Positions 1 to 11,386 of a stretch of DNA of 64,000 nucleotides are shown piece by piece. The notes under the pieces are model-generated. The model was not told the origin of the DNA. It worked only from the letters and a program-made list of their open reading frames with translations, and did no database searches. The DNA is from Bactrocera neohumeralis (Eukaryota > Arthropoda > Insecta > Diptera > Tephritidae). Positions within the stretch are counted from its first letter, which is position 1, and every line of letters begins with the position of its first letter. The stretch spans positions 7,846,204 to 7,910,203 of the forward strand of contig NW_026089623.1 in the NCBI RefSeq assembly GCF_024586455.1. Direction: 5' to 3'. The position numbers and the translations under genes are program-made.

Positions 1-583
1 TTGTAACAAATCTCTATTGTACTCTAGTAATCATTACATTGATAAAATGGTAATCACGCACATTTTTAAATAAAAATACCCTAGCACTAAAGTGTATAGT
101 GTACAAAATAATTTATTAAAGAAGTATTTAACTTTGTACAAATATTCTTTTTCTTAAAATTATGTTTCGATTATTTAGGTTACGAATGTTGAAGATGTAG
201 ATAGCGCGCCGGATCGCTGCTGTCGATGTTCAAATTGTATCGCGCGGAACGGGTATCGATAAACGTATGTTGAGGTGCGCAGTGTGTCGAACGAATTGTT
301 AACGTGCGAATTGAGCCTCCAATCCCGATGTCCATCCTTTTTGTTTAGTGGATACAGGTGTGGTCAGTTGTGTTGGTGTTGTGTGGTGATGTGAGTGTAT
401 GATGCCATCGGATGTGGTGTATTGTGAGTTCGTCATTAGGTTTCGCCAGTTTTTCCGGGGTAGATTGGGGGGAAGCTTAACTCATTTAAACAGTCTTATC
501 GGTACCACGCAGCAAACTTGTCAATTACCCTAGGTTAATACGAGAATACCATGAAATCCAAATGCATTGAAAACAAAGAATAA
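1..583. other. No gene recognised; AT-rich then GC-richer spacer
   Basis: Positions 1-180 are AT-rich. About 180-480 is richer in GC with several CG dinucleotides (GCGCGCC, CGCGCGG). No long open frame, RNA gene or repeat end was recognised. Confidence 0.5.
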
Positions 584-1250
584 ATAATTCCTTTTAATAA
601 AATAGAGACACTTAAGACACAGCATATACCTCCTAATCGTAGTCTCCAACGTTCATTAAATTTTTTAGGTTCTATTCTAAAGTTTATCACCGGTACTTCT
701 GACCATGACGACCTTATAGAGATCAAGACACGACTCAATCAGTTGAAAGAAAACAATAATCAACAACGGTTTAACAGTCAATTTGAAAAAATACTAGAAA
801 CACTACATCCAAAGTCAATTACTGAAGAATTAATTTTTACAGAAGTTTACAAGGAATTAGAAGCAATCACGAATACCATTAATTTCGCTAAAACAGCAAA
901 CTTTTATTTTGGTACTCTAATCCTCAAAGACATTCAAGAAATTGTCTCCACAGAAGATTTAAACATACCCATATTTAATATTTCAGAGTATTCTGATATT
1001 CATGTATGCATGTGCAATGATGTTATAATTACAACATACAAATATCCCGTAATAAATAACCGCTTTAAATTATATATGTAACTTAATACCTTTGGCATAC
1101 AAACACGGCAAAGTCCGATTGGACTCTCAAGCTGCAAAATATGAAGCAAATTTCAAAAGAACTTCCCAATGTAAAAATTATCTGGGATTAAATATTTGTA
1201 AACTAAGGCAAAAGGTAACATTATTCAAGAAGATAATAGACCATTTATTT
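584..1250 (+). pseudogene. Errantivirus (gypsy-type) envelope gene fragment, broken
   Basis: An open frame follows a stop at 581-583 and runs to the stop at 1079-1081, about 165 codons. The first recognisable part (about 641-700) contains LNFLGSILKFITGT followed by SDHDD. This resembles the stretch after the furin-type cleavage site in envelope proteins of insect errantiviruses (gypsy, 17.6 type), which are related to baculovirus F proteins. After the stop the coding sense continues in another frame from 1092 (YKHGKVRLDS, then CKNYLGLNICKLRQ), so at least one frameshift or stop separates the halves. The signal peptide, the N-terminal subunit and any membrane anchor are missing, and no gag, pol or LTR lies beside it. 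The 3' side is cut by the LINE that starts near 1253. It is a dead remnant. The family call rests on remembered motif patterns and could be wrong at clade level. Confidence 0.55.
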
Positions 1251-1252
1251 TA

Positions 1253-3232
1253 TTATTCTTCTCTTAATTGGCGTAGACACCGCTTACGCGATTATAGCTG
1301 AGTTAACAACAGCGCGCCAGTCGTTTCTTCTTTCTCTTCCTCTGCGTTTTCCTCCATTCGGACAACATGACCTAGCCAGCGTAGCCGCTGTCATTTAATT
1401 CGCTGAACTACGTCAATATCGTCATATATCTCATACAGCTCATCGTTCCATCGAATGCGATATTCGCCGTGGCCAACGCGCAAAGGACCGTAAGAATTTT
1501 TCTCTCGAAAACTCGCAACGTCAACTCATCATTTGTTGTCATCGTCAAAGCCTCTGCACCATATAGCAGGATGGGAATTATGAGGGACTTAAAGAGTTTG
1601 GTTTTTGTTCGTCGAGAAAGAACTTTACTTCTCAATTGCCTACTCAGTCCGAGGTAGCACCTATTGGCAAGAGTTATCCTGTGTTGGATCTCTAGGCTGA
1701 CATTGTTGGTAGTGTTTACACTGGTTCCAAATATACGAAGTTATCTACAACTTCAAAGTTATGACTGTCAACAGTGACGTGAGTGCCAAGTCGCGAGTGC
1801 GATGACTGTTTGTTTGATGACAGGAGATATTTCGTCTTTCCCTCGTTCACTACCCATTTGCTTCGCTTCGTTGTCTAGTCTGGAGAAAGCAGAACTAACG
1901 GAGCGGGTGTTGAGGCCGATGATATCAATATCATCGGCATACGCCAGCAGCTGTACACTCTTATAAAAGATTGTACCTGCTCAATTAAGTTCTGCAGATC
2001 GAATTATTTTCTCCAGCAGCAGGTTGAAGAAGTCGCACGATAGAGAGTCGCCTTGTTTGAAACCTCGGTTGGTATCGAACGGCTAAGAGAGGTCCTTCCT
2101 GATCTTGACGCAGCTTTTGGTGTTGCTCAAAGTCAGTTTACACAGACGTATTATGTTTGCGGGGATACCAAATTCAGATATCGCGACATAAAGTCAGCAC
2201 CTTTTCGTGCTGTTAAAAACAGCTTTGAAGTCGACGAAGAGGTGGTGTGTTTCGATTCTCTTTTCACGGGTCTTTTCCAAGATTGGCGCATGATGAATAT
2301 CTTGTCAGTTGTTGATTTGCCAGGTATAAAGCCAGACTGATAAGGTCCAATCAGGTTGTTGACGGTGGGCTTTAATCTTTCACGCAATACGCTCGATAGA
2401 ACCTTATACGCGATGTTGAGGAGGCTTATCCCACGATAGTTGGCGCAGACTTTGGGGTCTCCTTTTTGTGGATTTGGCAGAGCACACTTAAATTGCAATC
2501 GTTGGGCATGCTTTCGTCCGACCATATTTTGCAAAGAAGTTGATGCATGCGCTCTATCACATCCTCGCCGCCGTGTTTGAATAGCTCGGCCGACAATCTA
2601 TCGGCGCCCGCTGCTTTGTTGTTCTTCAGACGGGTAATTGCTATTCGAACTTCTTCATGGTCGGGCAATAGAACGTTTGCTCCATCGTCATCGATTGGAG
2701 AGTCGGGTTCACCTACTCCTACCGTTGTACTTTCTCTGCCATTCAGCAGGCTCGAGAAGTGTTCCCTTTATAATTTAAGTATCCTCCGTGCATCGGTTAC
2801 TAGATCACCTTTAGGGGTTCTACAAGAGCATGCTCCGGTCTTGAAACCTTCTGTAAGCCCCCGAATTTTTTGGTAGAAATTTGGAGCCAAACCCCTGTCG
2901 GCCGGCTTATCAAGCTCTTCATACTCATGCATTTCTGCCTCTTTCTTTTTCTGTCTGCAAATGCGTCTCGCTTCCCTCTTCAACTCTCGGTGTCTATCAC
3001 ATCCCGGACGTGTTGTGGTCGATCGTAACGTTGCTAGGTAGGCAGCCTGTTTTCTCTCCACTGCAACACGGCACTCTTCGTCGTTCTAGGTGTTCGCTTG
3101 CATTTTCCGTAAACCATTTGTTTCGGTTGCAGCAGTACGTAAGGAGCTTGAAATGCCGTCCCACAGTTCCCTTATACCGAGTTGTTGAAGAGTGCTCTCA
3201 GAGAGCAGGAGTGTAAGTCGAGTAGAAATTGA
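1253..3232 (-). mobile_element. RTE-like LINE copy 1, 5'-truncated and decayed
   Basis: Reading the minus strand from 3232 down, there is the end of an AP-type endonuclease with its linker, then reverse transcriptase, then the conserved C-terminal tail. Recognisable pieces are ERKQAAYLATLRSTTT (about 3060), RRICRQKKKEAEM (about 2965), LKNNKAAGADRLSAELFK (about 2620), NYRGISLLNIAYKVLS (about 2435), an intact YADD catalytic box near 1945, and FERKIL with IRWNDELYE-like sequence near 1450-1530. The pieces sit in several frames, so frameshifts are numerous. The 3' end near 1253 carries an AAGAATAATAAAATAAA tail, in keeping with the short A-rich tails of RTE elements. The endonuclease N-terminus is lost beyond about 3232. 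Six other copies of the family occur in this window. Confidence 0.85.
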
Positions 3233-4128
3233 GCACATCTAGAAGATAATAAAGAACCATTATTCCGCCACACATACGAGACCGAACTTCGTCCATTCCA
3301 AGCCCAGATGATTTGAAATGACGACATTTAACTTAACACATAATTTATGTTGCTTGGTTTGGGTTGTTTTCAAGTGCACATGTGCGTTTGTAACCAATTG
3401 CCCAAACCTAAATAAATATGTTTATATTATTTCTTGAGTGCATATATTTTTATGTGTTTATTTTTGTACGTCTTGTACTGCCTCTGCTTTATCTTATGTA
3501 TGTGGACTGTATAATTTATTACAATGGGGAAATTTTTCTTATCTTATTTAACATTTGTGAAATATATAAAATGTTTAAATATAATGTTGTTGTCCGTCTT
3601 TTGGGAGCAACGAACATGTTCAATTTTGAACACAATGGAAACTGGAAATCCATCCCCCCGTATTTGCATGCTACCCAGGTATTGAAGAATTTGCTGATGT
3701 TGACTTTAGAAAAGAAAAGTAGCAACGTAGCTCACTGCCGACTATCAAAATTTTTTATCTTTTCTTCTATGGATGGTATTAACTTATAAAATTTATATCA
3801 TATTGTCATTTACATGAACTCGGTTATTACTTCTAAATGCAATTATATATTCTAAGTACACTTCTAATAATGCTTTTATATGTTTACTAAATATATGTAT
3901 GTATTATTTCATAGATTTTCGATTTAGCTCATTTTATATAAATTTGAAGCTATGAAAATGTAGCACAATTGAAAAATCATAGTACAACTTAAAAAAAAAC
4001 ATGCGCCAATTTTCGTTAAAAAAGCACTGCAAAATGAACAAAAGTGTCAACATAGCCGACGTTGTCATGAAAAAAATATTCGTAAAAACTTTGTCAACTT
4101 CGCGACGATATGCATACGCAAATATGCA
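3233..4128. other. AT-rich spacer, nothing recognised
   Basis: No supported gene. One frame of 123 codons at 3418-3789 is hydrophobic, compositionally biased and without recognisable motifs, so it is treated as chance. Confidence 0.5.
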
Positions 4129-4977
4129 CAGGGTTTGTCCGGAAAGTAACTGGACTGAGTTAATTAAAAAAAAAAATTAGTGAACCAATCGTTACAATTC
4201 TTTAAAAACTTTCAAAATAAGCTCTTTCTGTATCGATGCGGCGCTGCCAAGTGATTTCCAAGCATTGAAAGCGTCACGGAAGACATTCTCTGTAATAGCC
4301 TTGAGAGCCGAGGTGCATCCTATTTGGATCCCCTCTGTCGTCTCAAAATCGGCTTTTTCAGGCAAAGAAACAAAGAAGTCCAGGGGGGCCACATCTGAGC
4401 TCTAGGTCGGCTGCGGAAGCGTTGGGATTTCGGCCTTGGCTAAGTAGCTGTTCACAAGAAAGGCGATGTGAGCCGGGGCGTCAGTGAGCACTTTTAGGAC
4501 CATCTTCATGCACACCTTGCGCTTGTTCAAGTGCTCCGTCACAATGTCATGAACCAAAGATTTTGATAAATTTAACATCTGGGCAATTAAAGGAATACTT
4601 AGTCGACGGTCTGAGTTCATAACTTTGCGCTCACGTGTCACGTTGTGAGTGTTTGTCGAAGTCGCAGGCCTTCCAAAAAGTATGGTGCCACCGAAACACA
4701 CTACTTCTTACTAAAGCAACATCTAGGTAAGCCTGCTTGATGATATCAATCGTCTCTGTCGCAGATTTACCGAGTTTCACACAGAATTTAATCGCTTGCT
4801 CCACTCACAGAAGCACGTCGCGCGAAAATGTTTGTCCTGACTCTCCAGGTGCACGGAGACAACTGACCAGCTGCTCGTTCGTTAGCTAGGAACGCCCTCT
4901 ACTGAGTCGGTGTGCGCACGCTCCGAAGTACAGTCGCGGCGGAAGAAAACCAGTCCTATTACTATCATTTGGTTTGT
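4129..4977 (-). mobile_element. Internally deleted mariner element
   Basis: The minus strand holds three pieces of a mariner transposase. The N-terminal helix-turn-helix part (QAIKFCVKLGKSATET, then IIKQAYLD) lies around 4730-4810. The second HTH (RRLSIPLIAQMLNLSKSLVH, then DIVTEHLNKRKVC) lies at about 4500-4610. The C-terminus (IPTLPQPT, then APLDFF, then FRDAFNAWK) lies at 4200-4430. After VLKVLTD the frame jumps straight to APAHIAFLVNSYLAK, so the central catalytic domain with the first Asp and its surroundings is deleted, about 120 residues by family comparison. The left end CAGGGTTTGTCCGGAAAGTA starts at 4129. A diverged inverted partner (CAGTCCTATTACT) lies near 4951-4977. It is a non-autonomous deletion derivative; the outer boundary on the right is uncertain. 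Confidence 0.75.
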
Positions 4978-5752
4978 TTTTTTCAATGTTTCAACAGAAC
5001 TCAATTTTTTCCTCCATCCCTTCTTCGCGCAAACTCTCCGTTACTACAGTGGACAGAGGTGCTTCAACCACCTCCGTTTATCTTATTATTATAATGCTTA
5101 ATTTCTATTGAAAAATACAGATACCTTAAAGCTTATTTACGTAATACATATAATAATATTTACATAAAAATAAAACTATACATAAATTTACTCTAAGTTT
5201 AAATATTTTAAAGTAAAATCGATCAATAAAAAGATAGGTAAAATAAATTCTTACACTTCGTCCCTGAAACTTTCTTGCCTTCGATCGTTCATCTGCTTCG
5301 GTTACTTGTTGAAAGCGGTCGAATCGACTAACAAAGCACGTTCAGGGCTAAAAATGCGCATCTATAATTCATTTAAGAACATTAAAATAATAGTCTCCTT
5401 TCGCCACCAAATTTTGCAATAACACTTCCTGAGCTATCCTGAAGATCGTCCTAGAATTTCATTCGAATCAGTCCAGCCGTTTCAGTGTTTATGAGAAACA
5501 TACATAAAAAATTACTCTTCCTCTTTTTTATACTCTATTTGTGTATATAAATATAGATCCTGTGTTTGATATGATTGTAATCCATTCAGTTTATCTAAAC
5601 TTTTGCAACACCTGAAATTATCTCCACGCCTTTAATACAAGTATTTTCAAATTGTGAGAATATAAAATGTTCAGTTACACGCGCACTTAGCCCTTCCTTA
5701 CTTGTTTTATTTATACGTCTTCCTCTTAAACTACTACTACTACTACTTACTT
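4978..5752. other. AT-rich spacer, nothing recognised
   Basis: No coding pattern found. A short phrase at about 5455-5480 (CAGTCCAGCCGTTTCAG) resembles one at 10612-10630 (TTCAGCCGTTCTTGAG) and may be a dispersed repeat fragment. Confidence 0.4.
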
Positions 5753-6610
5753 AAACAGGACTTTTTGAATCTATCGCCCCCTGGTGTGGCCATCTATATG
5801 TCGACTGGTGCGTTAGAATCGATTGTCGATTATCGATTGTCCATTGAGAATTTCATGACATTTTGAAGTGAAGTTATTGCATTTTAAGTATCAGTATGTT
5901 TGTGTTATCGGAGCGAAAATGAGCTTCGAACAAAGAGCTAACATTAAATATTGTTTTAAAATTGGTAAAACTTTTATCGAAATGTTTCAATTGCTAAAAC
6001 AAGTTTATGGCGATAATTGTCTATCCCGTAGCAGAGTGCACGATTGGTTTCAACGTTTTCAAAGTGGTCGAGAGGACATAAATGACGATCAACATGTGGG
6101 CCAATCAAAATCCGTGATCACCGGAAATTCCATCGAAACTGTGCGTGAATTCATCAAAAATCCGCAGAAATCATCTTTGAAATTCATGGAAATGAAATTG
6201 AACAGCTTCAAAACATATTTTATCGCATTTTGACCGAACATTTGGGCTTACGAAAGGTGTGTGCACGGTTTGTTCAGACCAAATTGACTGACGATCAAAA
6301 ATCAGAATCCAACATTCGACGGACATCATTAAACCGATTATTTTACCAAAAATCACATTTTAACCATTAACTGATATGGTACCGTGCGACTTCTTCTTTA
6401 CGGAAAATGCATTTGTCCATGAAAGGAAAGCGTTATGCAATCGTAGAGGCCCTTCAATAGGCTTGCACCCAGCCCACGTGCTAAAACACTCGTTCGACAT
6501 GCTTTTGGACCGTGCAAATAGCTGTATTGAAGCAGAAGGAGACTATTTTGAATAAACCAAATTGATTTTGCCGAGAAAACCATGTGTTCTGTTTTTTTAA
6601 GTCCTGTTTA
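5753..6610 (+). mobile_element. Deleted mariner, copy in block A
   Basis: The likely transposase start is ATG 5920 (MSFEQRANIKYCFKIGKTF). The frame continues with the mariner N-terminal DNA-binding region (LLKQVYGDNCLSRSRVHDWF, QRFQSGREDINDD) to about 6190. The sense then shifts frame into TEHLGLRK-like and KLTDDQK-like sequence (6230-6300). After IQHSTDIIK the sequence drops directly to the C-terminal end (MVPCDFFF at about 6375, HSFDMLLDRANSCIEAEGDY at about 6490-6550), so the catalytic core is deleted. TAAACAGGACTT at 5753-5764 is inverted at 6599-6610 (AAGTCCTGTTTA) and probably marks the terminal repeats. The copy in block B (16199 onward) has the same internal deletion, so the deletion came before the duplication. 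Confidence 0.75.
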
Positions 6611-7367
6611 CTTTGGAAAGCACGTTGTATGAGGATTGGCAAAGGCAAGGTATGGAAAACCATAAACCGTTAGGAACAACACAAAATTAAAAACACTATG
6701 TGGCATGGTAACCCAAAAAAATATCCACTAAATTTATGAAGAGAAATAAGTCCTGCAAATATCTCTTCATATACAGAGTAAAAAAGTTTGGTTATGTTGG
6801 GAATAAAGAGTATTTTACCAGTAATAAAGCTCTTCTTTGCGCAGCAAATATAAAAACAGACTAAATTTTACGAATAGTTACGGTAACATGTCAAAATGAT
6901 CTGCAATCACGTTATTAGGTCATGCAAATCGAAATTTTAGGGGAAAAATTCTAAAAGATGTAACCAGATGTGGTGTAAGCCTAAAAAATATTTCCCACAC
7001 AGTTAAGCGTGAGGGGGTAACTCATGGTTTGGGGCTGCTTTTCATCGGCAAGAGGTGGAAGAATTGTTAAAATTTACTGCAAGAAGAATGGTGAGTTCTA
7101 AAATGATAAATTAAAAGAAAATCTTTCGAAAAGTGCCTGAGTGATAATATCTTTAAACAGGATAATGAGCCCAAACAAAAGAGCAGGATAGCACAGCGGT
7201 TTTTTTTTATTGAAACAGGGATTCTACAATTAGAGTAGCTCCCTTTATCACCACACTTAAACCCAATAATGCATCTTTGAACTATATTGAAAGAAAAATT
7301 CCATAACAGACCCGGGTAGACACTTTCTGGTGAAGAATGCAGCAAAAGTTACAAACAATTCCTTTTT
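6611..7367 (+). mobile_element. Tc1-like transposase remnant, copy in block A
   Basis: Scattered Tc1 family motifs remain on the + strand. Near 7015-7075 the sequence reads as GVTHGLGLLFIGKRWKNC or, in the adjacent frame, as a decayed form of the family's VMVWGCFS stretch followed by RGGRIVKIYCKKN. Near 7155-7180 there is a decayed QDNEPKQ (family: QQDNDPKHT), and near 7245-7330 a decayed LSPHLNPI and IERKIP. Stops and frameshifts are frequent and no terminal repeats were found. The same remnant occurs almost unchanged at 17057-17814. Confidence 0.55.
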
Positions 7368-9130
7368 CTTGAGTGGCGCAGACACCGCTTAAGCGAGTAA
7401 AGCCGAGTTAACAACAGCGCGCCGTGTGGATATTCCAAGCGTAGCCAGGTCCTTCTCCACCTGGTCCTTCCAACGGAGTGGAGGTCTTCCTCTTCCTCTG
7501 CTTCCCCTGGTGGGTACTGCGTCGAATACTTTCAGAGCTGGAGTGTTTTGCGTAGCCGCTGTCTTTTAATTCACTGAACTATGTCAATGTTGTCGTATAT
7601 CTCGTACAGCTCGTCGTTCCATCGAATGCGATATTCGCCGTGGCCAATGCGCAAAAGACCATAAATCTTTCGCAGAACTTTTCTCTCGAAAACTCGCAAC
7701 GTCGTTGAGGTCATCGTCCAAGCCTATGGCATATGGTGCATATAGCAGGACGCGAATTATGAGCGACTTATAGAGTTTGGTTTTTGTTCGTCGAGAGAGG
7801 ACTTTACATTTCGATTGCCTACTCAGTTCGAAGTAGCACCTATTGGCAAGAGTTATCCTGTGTTGGATCTCTAGGCTGACATTGTTGGTAGTGTTTACAC
7901 TGGTTCCAAATATACGAAGTTATCTACAACTTCAAAGTTATGACTGTCACCACTGACGTGAGAGCGAAGTCGCGAGTGCGATGACTGTTTGTTTGATGAC
8001 ACGAGATATTTCTTCTTGCCCTCGTTCACTACCAGACCCATTTGCTTCACTTCCTTGTCTAGTCTGGTGAAAGCAGAACTAACGGCGCGGGTGTTGAGGC
8101 CGATAATATCAATATACGCGATGTTAAGGAGGCTTATCTCACGGTAGTTGGCGCAGATTGTGGGGTCTCCCTTTTTGTGGATTTGGCAGAGCACACTTAA
8201 ATTCCAATCGTTGGGCATGCTTTCGTCCGACCATATTTTGCAAAGAAGCTGATGCATGCTCCTTATCAGTTCCTCGCCGCCGTATTTGAATATCTTCAGT
8301 CGGGTAATTGATATTCGAACTTCTTCATGGTCGGGCAATAGAACGTCTGCTCCATCGTCATTGATTGGGGAATCGGGTTCGCCTTTTCCTGGCGTTGTTC
8401 TTTCACCGCCATTCAGCAGGCTGGAGAAGTGTTCCCTTTATAATTTAAGTATGCTCTGTGCATCGGTGACTAGATCACCACTGGGGGTTCTACAAGAGTA
8501 TGCTCCGGTCTTGAAACCATCTGTAAGCCGCCGGATCTTTTCGTAGAATTTTCGAGCATTACCCCTGTCGGCCAGCTTATCAAGCTCTTCATACTCACGC
8601 ATTTCGGCCTCTTTCTTTTTCTGTCTGCAAATGCGTCTTGCTTCTCTCTTCAACTCTCGGTATCTATCCCATCCCGTACGTGTTGTTGTCGATCGTAACG
8701 TTATGACGTAGGCAGTCTGTTTTCTCTCTGCTGCGACACGGCACCAGTCGTCGTCCCAGCTGTTCATTTGCATTTTCCGAAGACCAATGGTTTCGGAAGC
8801 AGCTGTTCGTAAGGAGTTTGAAATACCGTCCCATAGTTCCCTTATACCGAGTTGTTGACGAGTGCTCTCAGAGAGCAGGAGTGCAAGCCGAGTAGAAAAT
8901 CGTTCTGCTGACTGTTGTGATTGCAGCTTCCGTCGAACCTTCCTTGTGTTAGTTGACGTGTGATTTTTGCTGCACAGAGGCGGGTCCGTATCGTGGCTGC
9001 AACAAGATATTGGTCCGAGTCCTCGGAACGTACGCACGTCTAGAACACTGGAGACGTGTCTTCCGTCTATCACAACATGTTCGATCTGGTTGGTAGTTTT
9101 TCGATTATAACGGGATACAGCCAGGGTTCT
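7368..9130 (-). mobile_element. RTE-like LINE copy 2, reverse transcriptase core deleted
   Basis: The minus strand runs from the end of the endonuclease (KTTNQIEHVVID at about 9090, GLGPISCCSHDTD at about 9010, LCSKNHTSTNTRK) through the linker (TRLALLLSESTRQQLGIREL at about 8860, RRICRQKKKEAEMREYEEL at about 8620) into the start of the RT (MPDHEEVRISITRLK, 8338). At 8105-8115 the reading LLNIAY is fused directly to DIIGLNTRAVSSAF. That deletion removes most of the RT palm, including the YADD box. The C-terminal tail then runs to 7368, where the 3' end meets the Tc1 remnant. The 5' end is truncated within the endonuclease, next to the long-TIR element. Confidence 0.85.
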
Positions 9131-9180
9131 CATTTACTACTCCGTAGCAGCGAAATTTCTAAAATTATTGCTATGCTATC

Positions 9181-9438
9181 GCTACCGCTCTCACTTTGTC
9201 GGGAGCCACAGCGTAGCTTTAGCATAACAATGTAAAGTATGTGCTCTACTCTGCTCCGAGTTTTGTTAGGTAAAAAACTATAGCTGGAGCGGGAGCAAAA
9301 AATTAAGTTCTGCGCTATGCTCTGGCGTAGCGGCAGCAAAAAATTGGGAGCGGTTGCACAGCAGAGCAAATGAAAATTTTCATGTGCTACAGCTCCCGCA
9401 TGTGTTTGTTGTTTTTTTTTTCTTTTTGCTATTTTCTG
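9181..9438 (+). repeat. Left arm of long terminal inverted repeat
   Basis: Starts GCTACCGCTCTCACTTTGTC and ends TTGCTATTTTCTG. It pairs with 10683-10938. Confidence 0.85.
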
Positions 9439-10682
9439 TCATAATATTTGAATTAATTGAATAATTCAAACAAAACAATGTTAAATCTAAAATCAAATAT
9501 TTTAAGAAAAATATTAATAAAGTGAATTAGATAATAATTGAATAAATAATAAATTTTTTTTTATTATGTGAAATATTTACCATTTTTATATTACCAAGAA
9601 CATCATCTATTCCAGATGTATTACAATACTCAATTACTATGAATTTTCGAAATTAATTTTAACTACATATACTTTCCCCTTTTTATATACATTAGGGTGT
9701 TTTTATTTTTTTGAATTATTAATTTTGTTCGGTCCCGTCACGAAATTTCCTTGGAAATACCCCAAAAAAAAATTCCCTGAAAATTTTAGCCCTGCATATT
9801 AACATTAAGAACTGGACCGAGGCATGTACAAATTTTCCATAGAAAATACACTACAATCTTGGTTTTTTATCTTTAAATTCCTACAGATCAGAGGTATTTT
9901 ATGGCATCGAATTTCGTGGAAAAATCAGGTTTAGATACCTCGCCTTTATATTTTGGAATACACGTGGTTAATATTCATCTACTGATTACCAGTACCAGTT
10001 TTAATCCATTGCATTGCGTATTTGCAGTTCTATTCTACCATTCCCAATATTTAGTAATTTTATCATTTTTTAGGAAGCATCAGTTTGAAATTGTACGCAT
10101 ATACATACTTCAATGTATATTGCAAAGAATCGAAAAGATTTCTGTATATCTAAAATTATAATAAACCTTTTTATCAACACTCCAATTATTCCGTTTTATC
10201 TTTATGTTAGATATCCCGTTTGGTTTGTTATGAATGCATTTGCGTCCTTGACCAATAATCTAGCAAAGTATCCACAGTGCTTTGACGATGAAAATTCCAA
10301 TGCCGTTTTTTGTTGTGATATTAAATATATCGGACGGGCTCGTCTTAAAAAAAAACTATCTGGTTAAGAAGCAAAATCGGTATAACCCATATACTAAGCA
10401 TGTTTGGAAATGAAAATTTTTACTTATTTCTTTCTATTTTTGAATTACTAAAATTTTCAAATGATTCTTACATAAATTTTGAACAAATGCTTATGATTTG
10501 AAATATAATTTTTGTATTTATGAGCTGTATTGAAATTTAGTATAAAGAGATAAAATGTATCCTATGTCCTTACCCTGCTTCGAAACTACCTCCCCACCAA
10601 TTTTAAGCCAAATCGGTTCAGCCGTTCTTGAGTTATAAACGACTTTCTTTTATATACCAACTTTTACCATACTTGTAAATGC
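9439..10682. other. Centre of the long-TIR element, no transposase seen
   Basis: AT-rich. Frames at 9901-10161 and 10113-10367 show no family motif and overlap each other. They are not called as genes. Confidence 0.5.
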
Positions 10683-10938
10683 CAGAAAATAGCAAAAAAA
10701 AAAAAAACAACAAACACATTCGGGAGCTGTAGCACATGAAAATTTTCATTTGCTCTGCTGTGCTACCGCTCCCAATTTTTTGCTACCGCTACGCCAGAGC
10801 AAAGCGCAGAAATTAATTTTTTGCTCCCGCTCCAGCTATAGTTTTTTACCTAACAAAACTCGGAGCAGAGTAGAGCACATACTTTACATTGTTATGCTAA
10901 GGCTACGCTGTGGCTCCCGACAAAGTGAGAGCGGTAGC
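10683..10938 (-). repeat. Right arm of long terminal inverted repeat
   Basis: Starts CAGAAAATAGC and ends GAGAGCGGTAGC, the reverse complement of the left arm with scattered mismatches. Confidence 0.85.
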
Positions 10939-11014
10939 AAGAGTAAAATGAAATGCTACGAAAGTAGCGTACTTTTTCAAACGCTGGATACAGCAACAAT
11001 TTGCATGAATAATG

Positions 11015-11320
11015 TCTTTAATGTGTGTCACTTTATGACCAAAAAATTTTTAAATTCAATAAAAACTGTTCAAGCCCCTCGGTACCGAATATTGAGACCC
11101 CGGTACTTATAGTTGATTTTTCATCGAAAAAGTCGGTGTGTGGTATATATAATTGCAATTAAAAGATAATCCTTCTGTTATAACGGTATGTCTGTATGTC
11201 AAAAATGGGTTGAATCGGACCAATACTTCCCTTAACACCCATGTACTTAATATGAACATTTTCGAAATTCGGGGTGGCTTTGTACCGCATATATCGGTCA
11301 AGTGTGAGTTATCCTAGCCC
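11015..11320 (-). repeat. Dispersed repeat family, fragment
   Basis: CACTTTATGACC near 11029, GGTATGTCTGTATGTCAAAA near 11185 and TATCGGTCAAGTGTGAGTTA near 11292 recur, with drift, at 33040-33190 (opposite strand) and 50380-50530. It is part of the unnamed family best seen at 32848-34243. Confidence 0.6.
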
Positions 11321-11386
11321 ATCCGTCTGATTTTACTCTATATGATTGGTTTTACACCTTACAGTATTTCCCTGGCTTCGATTCTT

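Larger units (their letters stand above)
5753..7862. repeat. Composite block A (paralogue of 16199-18312)
   Basis: The block holds the deleted mariner, the Tc1 remnant and the 3' part of an RTE LINE in the same order and orientation as block B. By eye the two copies differ at only a few positions per hundred bases over most of their length. The LINE in block A continues past the end of the shared segment. Confidence 0.8.
9181..10938. mobile_element. DNA element with about 257-bp terminal inverted repeats, unclassified
   Basis: A 258-bp segment at 9181-9438 is repeated in inverted orientation at 10683-10938 with high identity by eye. Both arms hold several copies of a GGAGCGG[T/G][A/T]GC-type motif. 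The arms read as open frames on opposite strands (MLCCATAPNFLLPLRQS at both ends), but this is a by-product of the repeat, not a gene. The 1.24-kb centre has no recognisable transposase. Outside the clear arms a weaker match continues (CGTAGCA near 9142 and TGCTACG near 10954), so the true ends may lie a few tens of bases further out. No target duplication was identified. Long TIRs with subterminal motif repeats suggest a non-autonomous DNA transposon; the superfamily is not determined. Confidence 0.7.

Noticed and set aside
3418..3789. 123-codon open frame, hydrophobic at its start
   Set aside because: Compositionally driven by AT-rich DNA, no recognisable motif, and overlapped by an equally open frame on the other strand.
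9130..9369. Near-identical protein frames at 9130-9369 (-) and 10750-11112 (+), resembling a duplicated gene
   Set aside because: They are the two arms of the long terminal inverted repeat; the frame reflects the repeat, not a protein.
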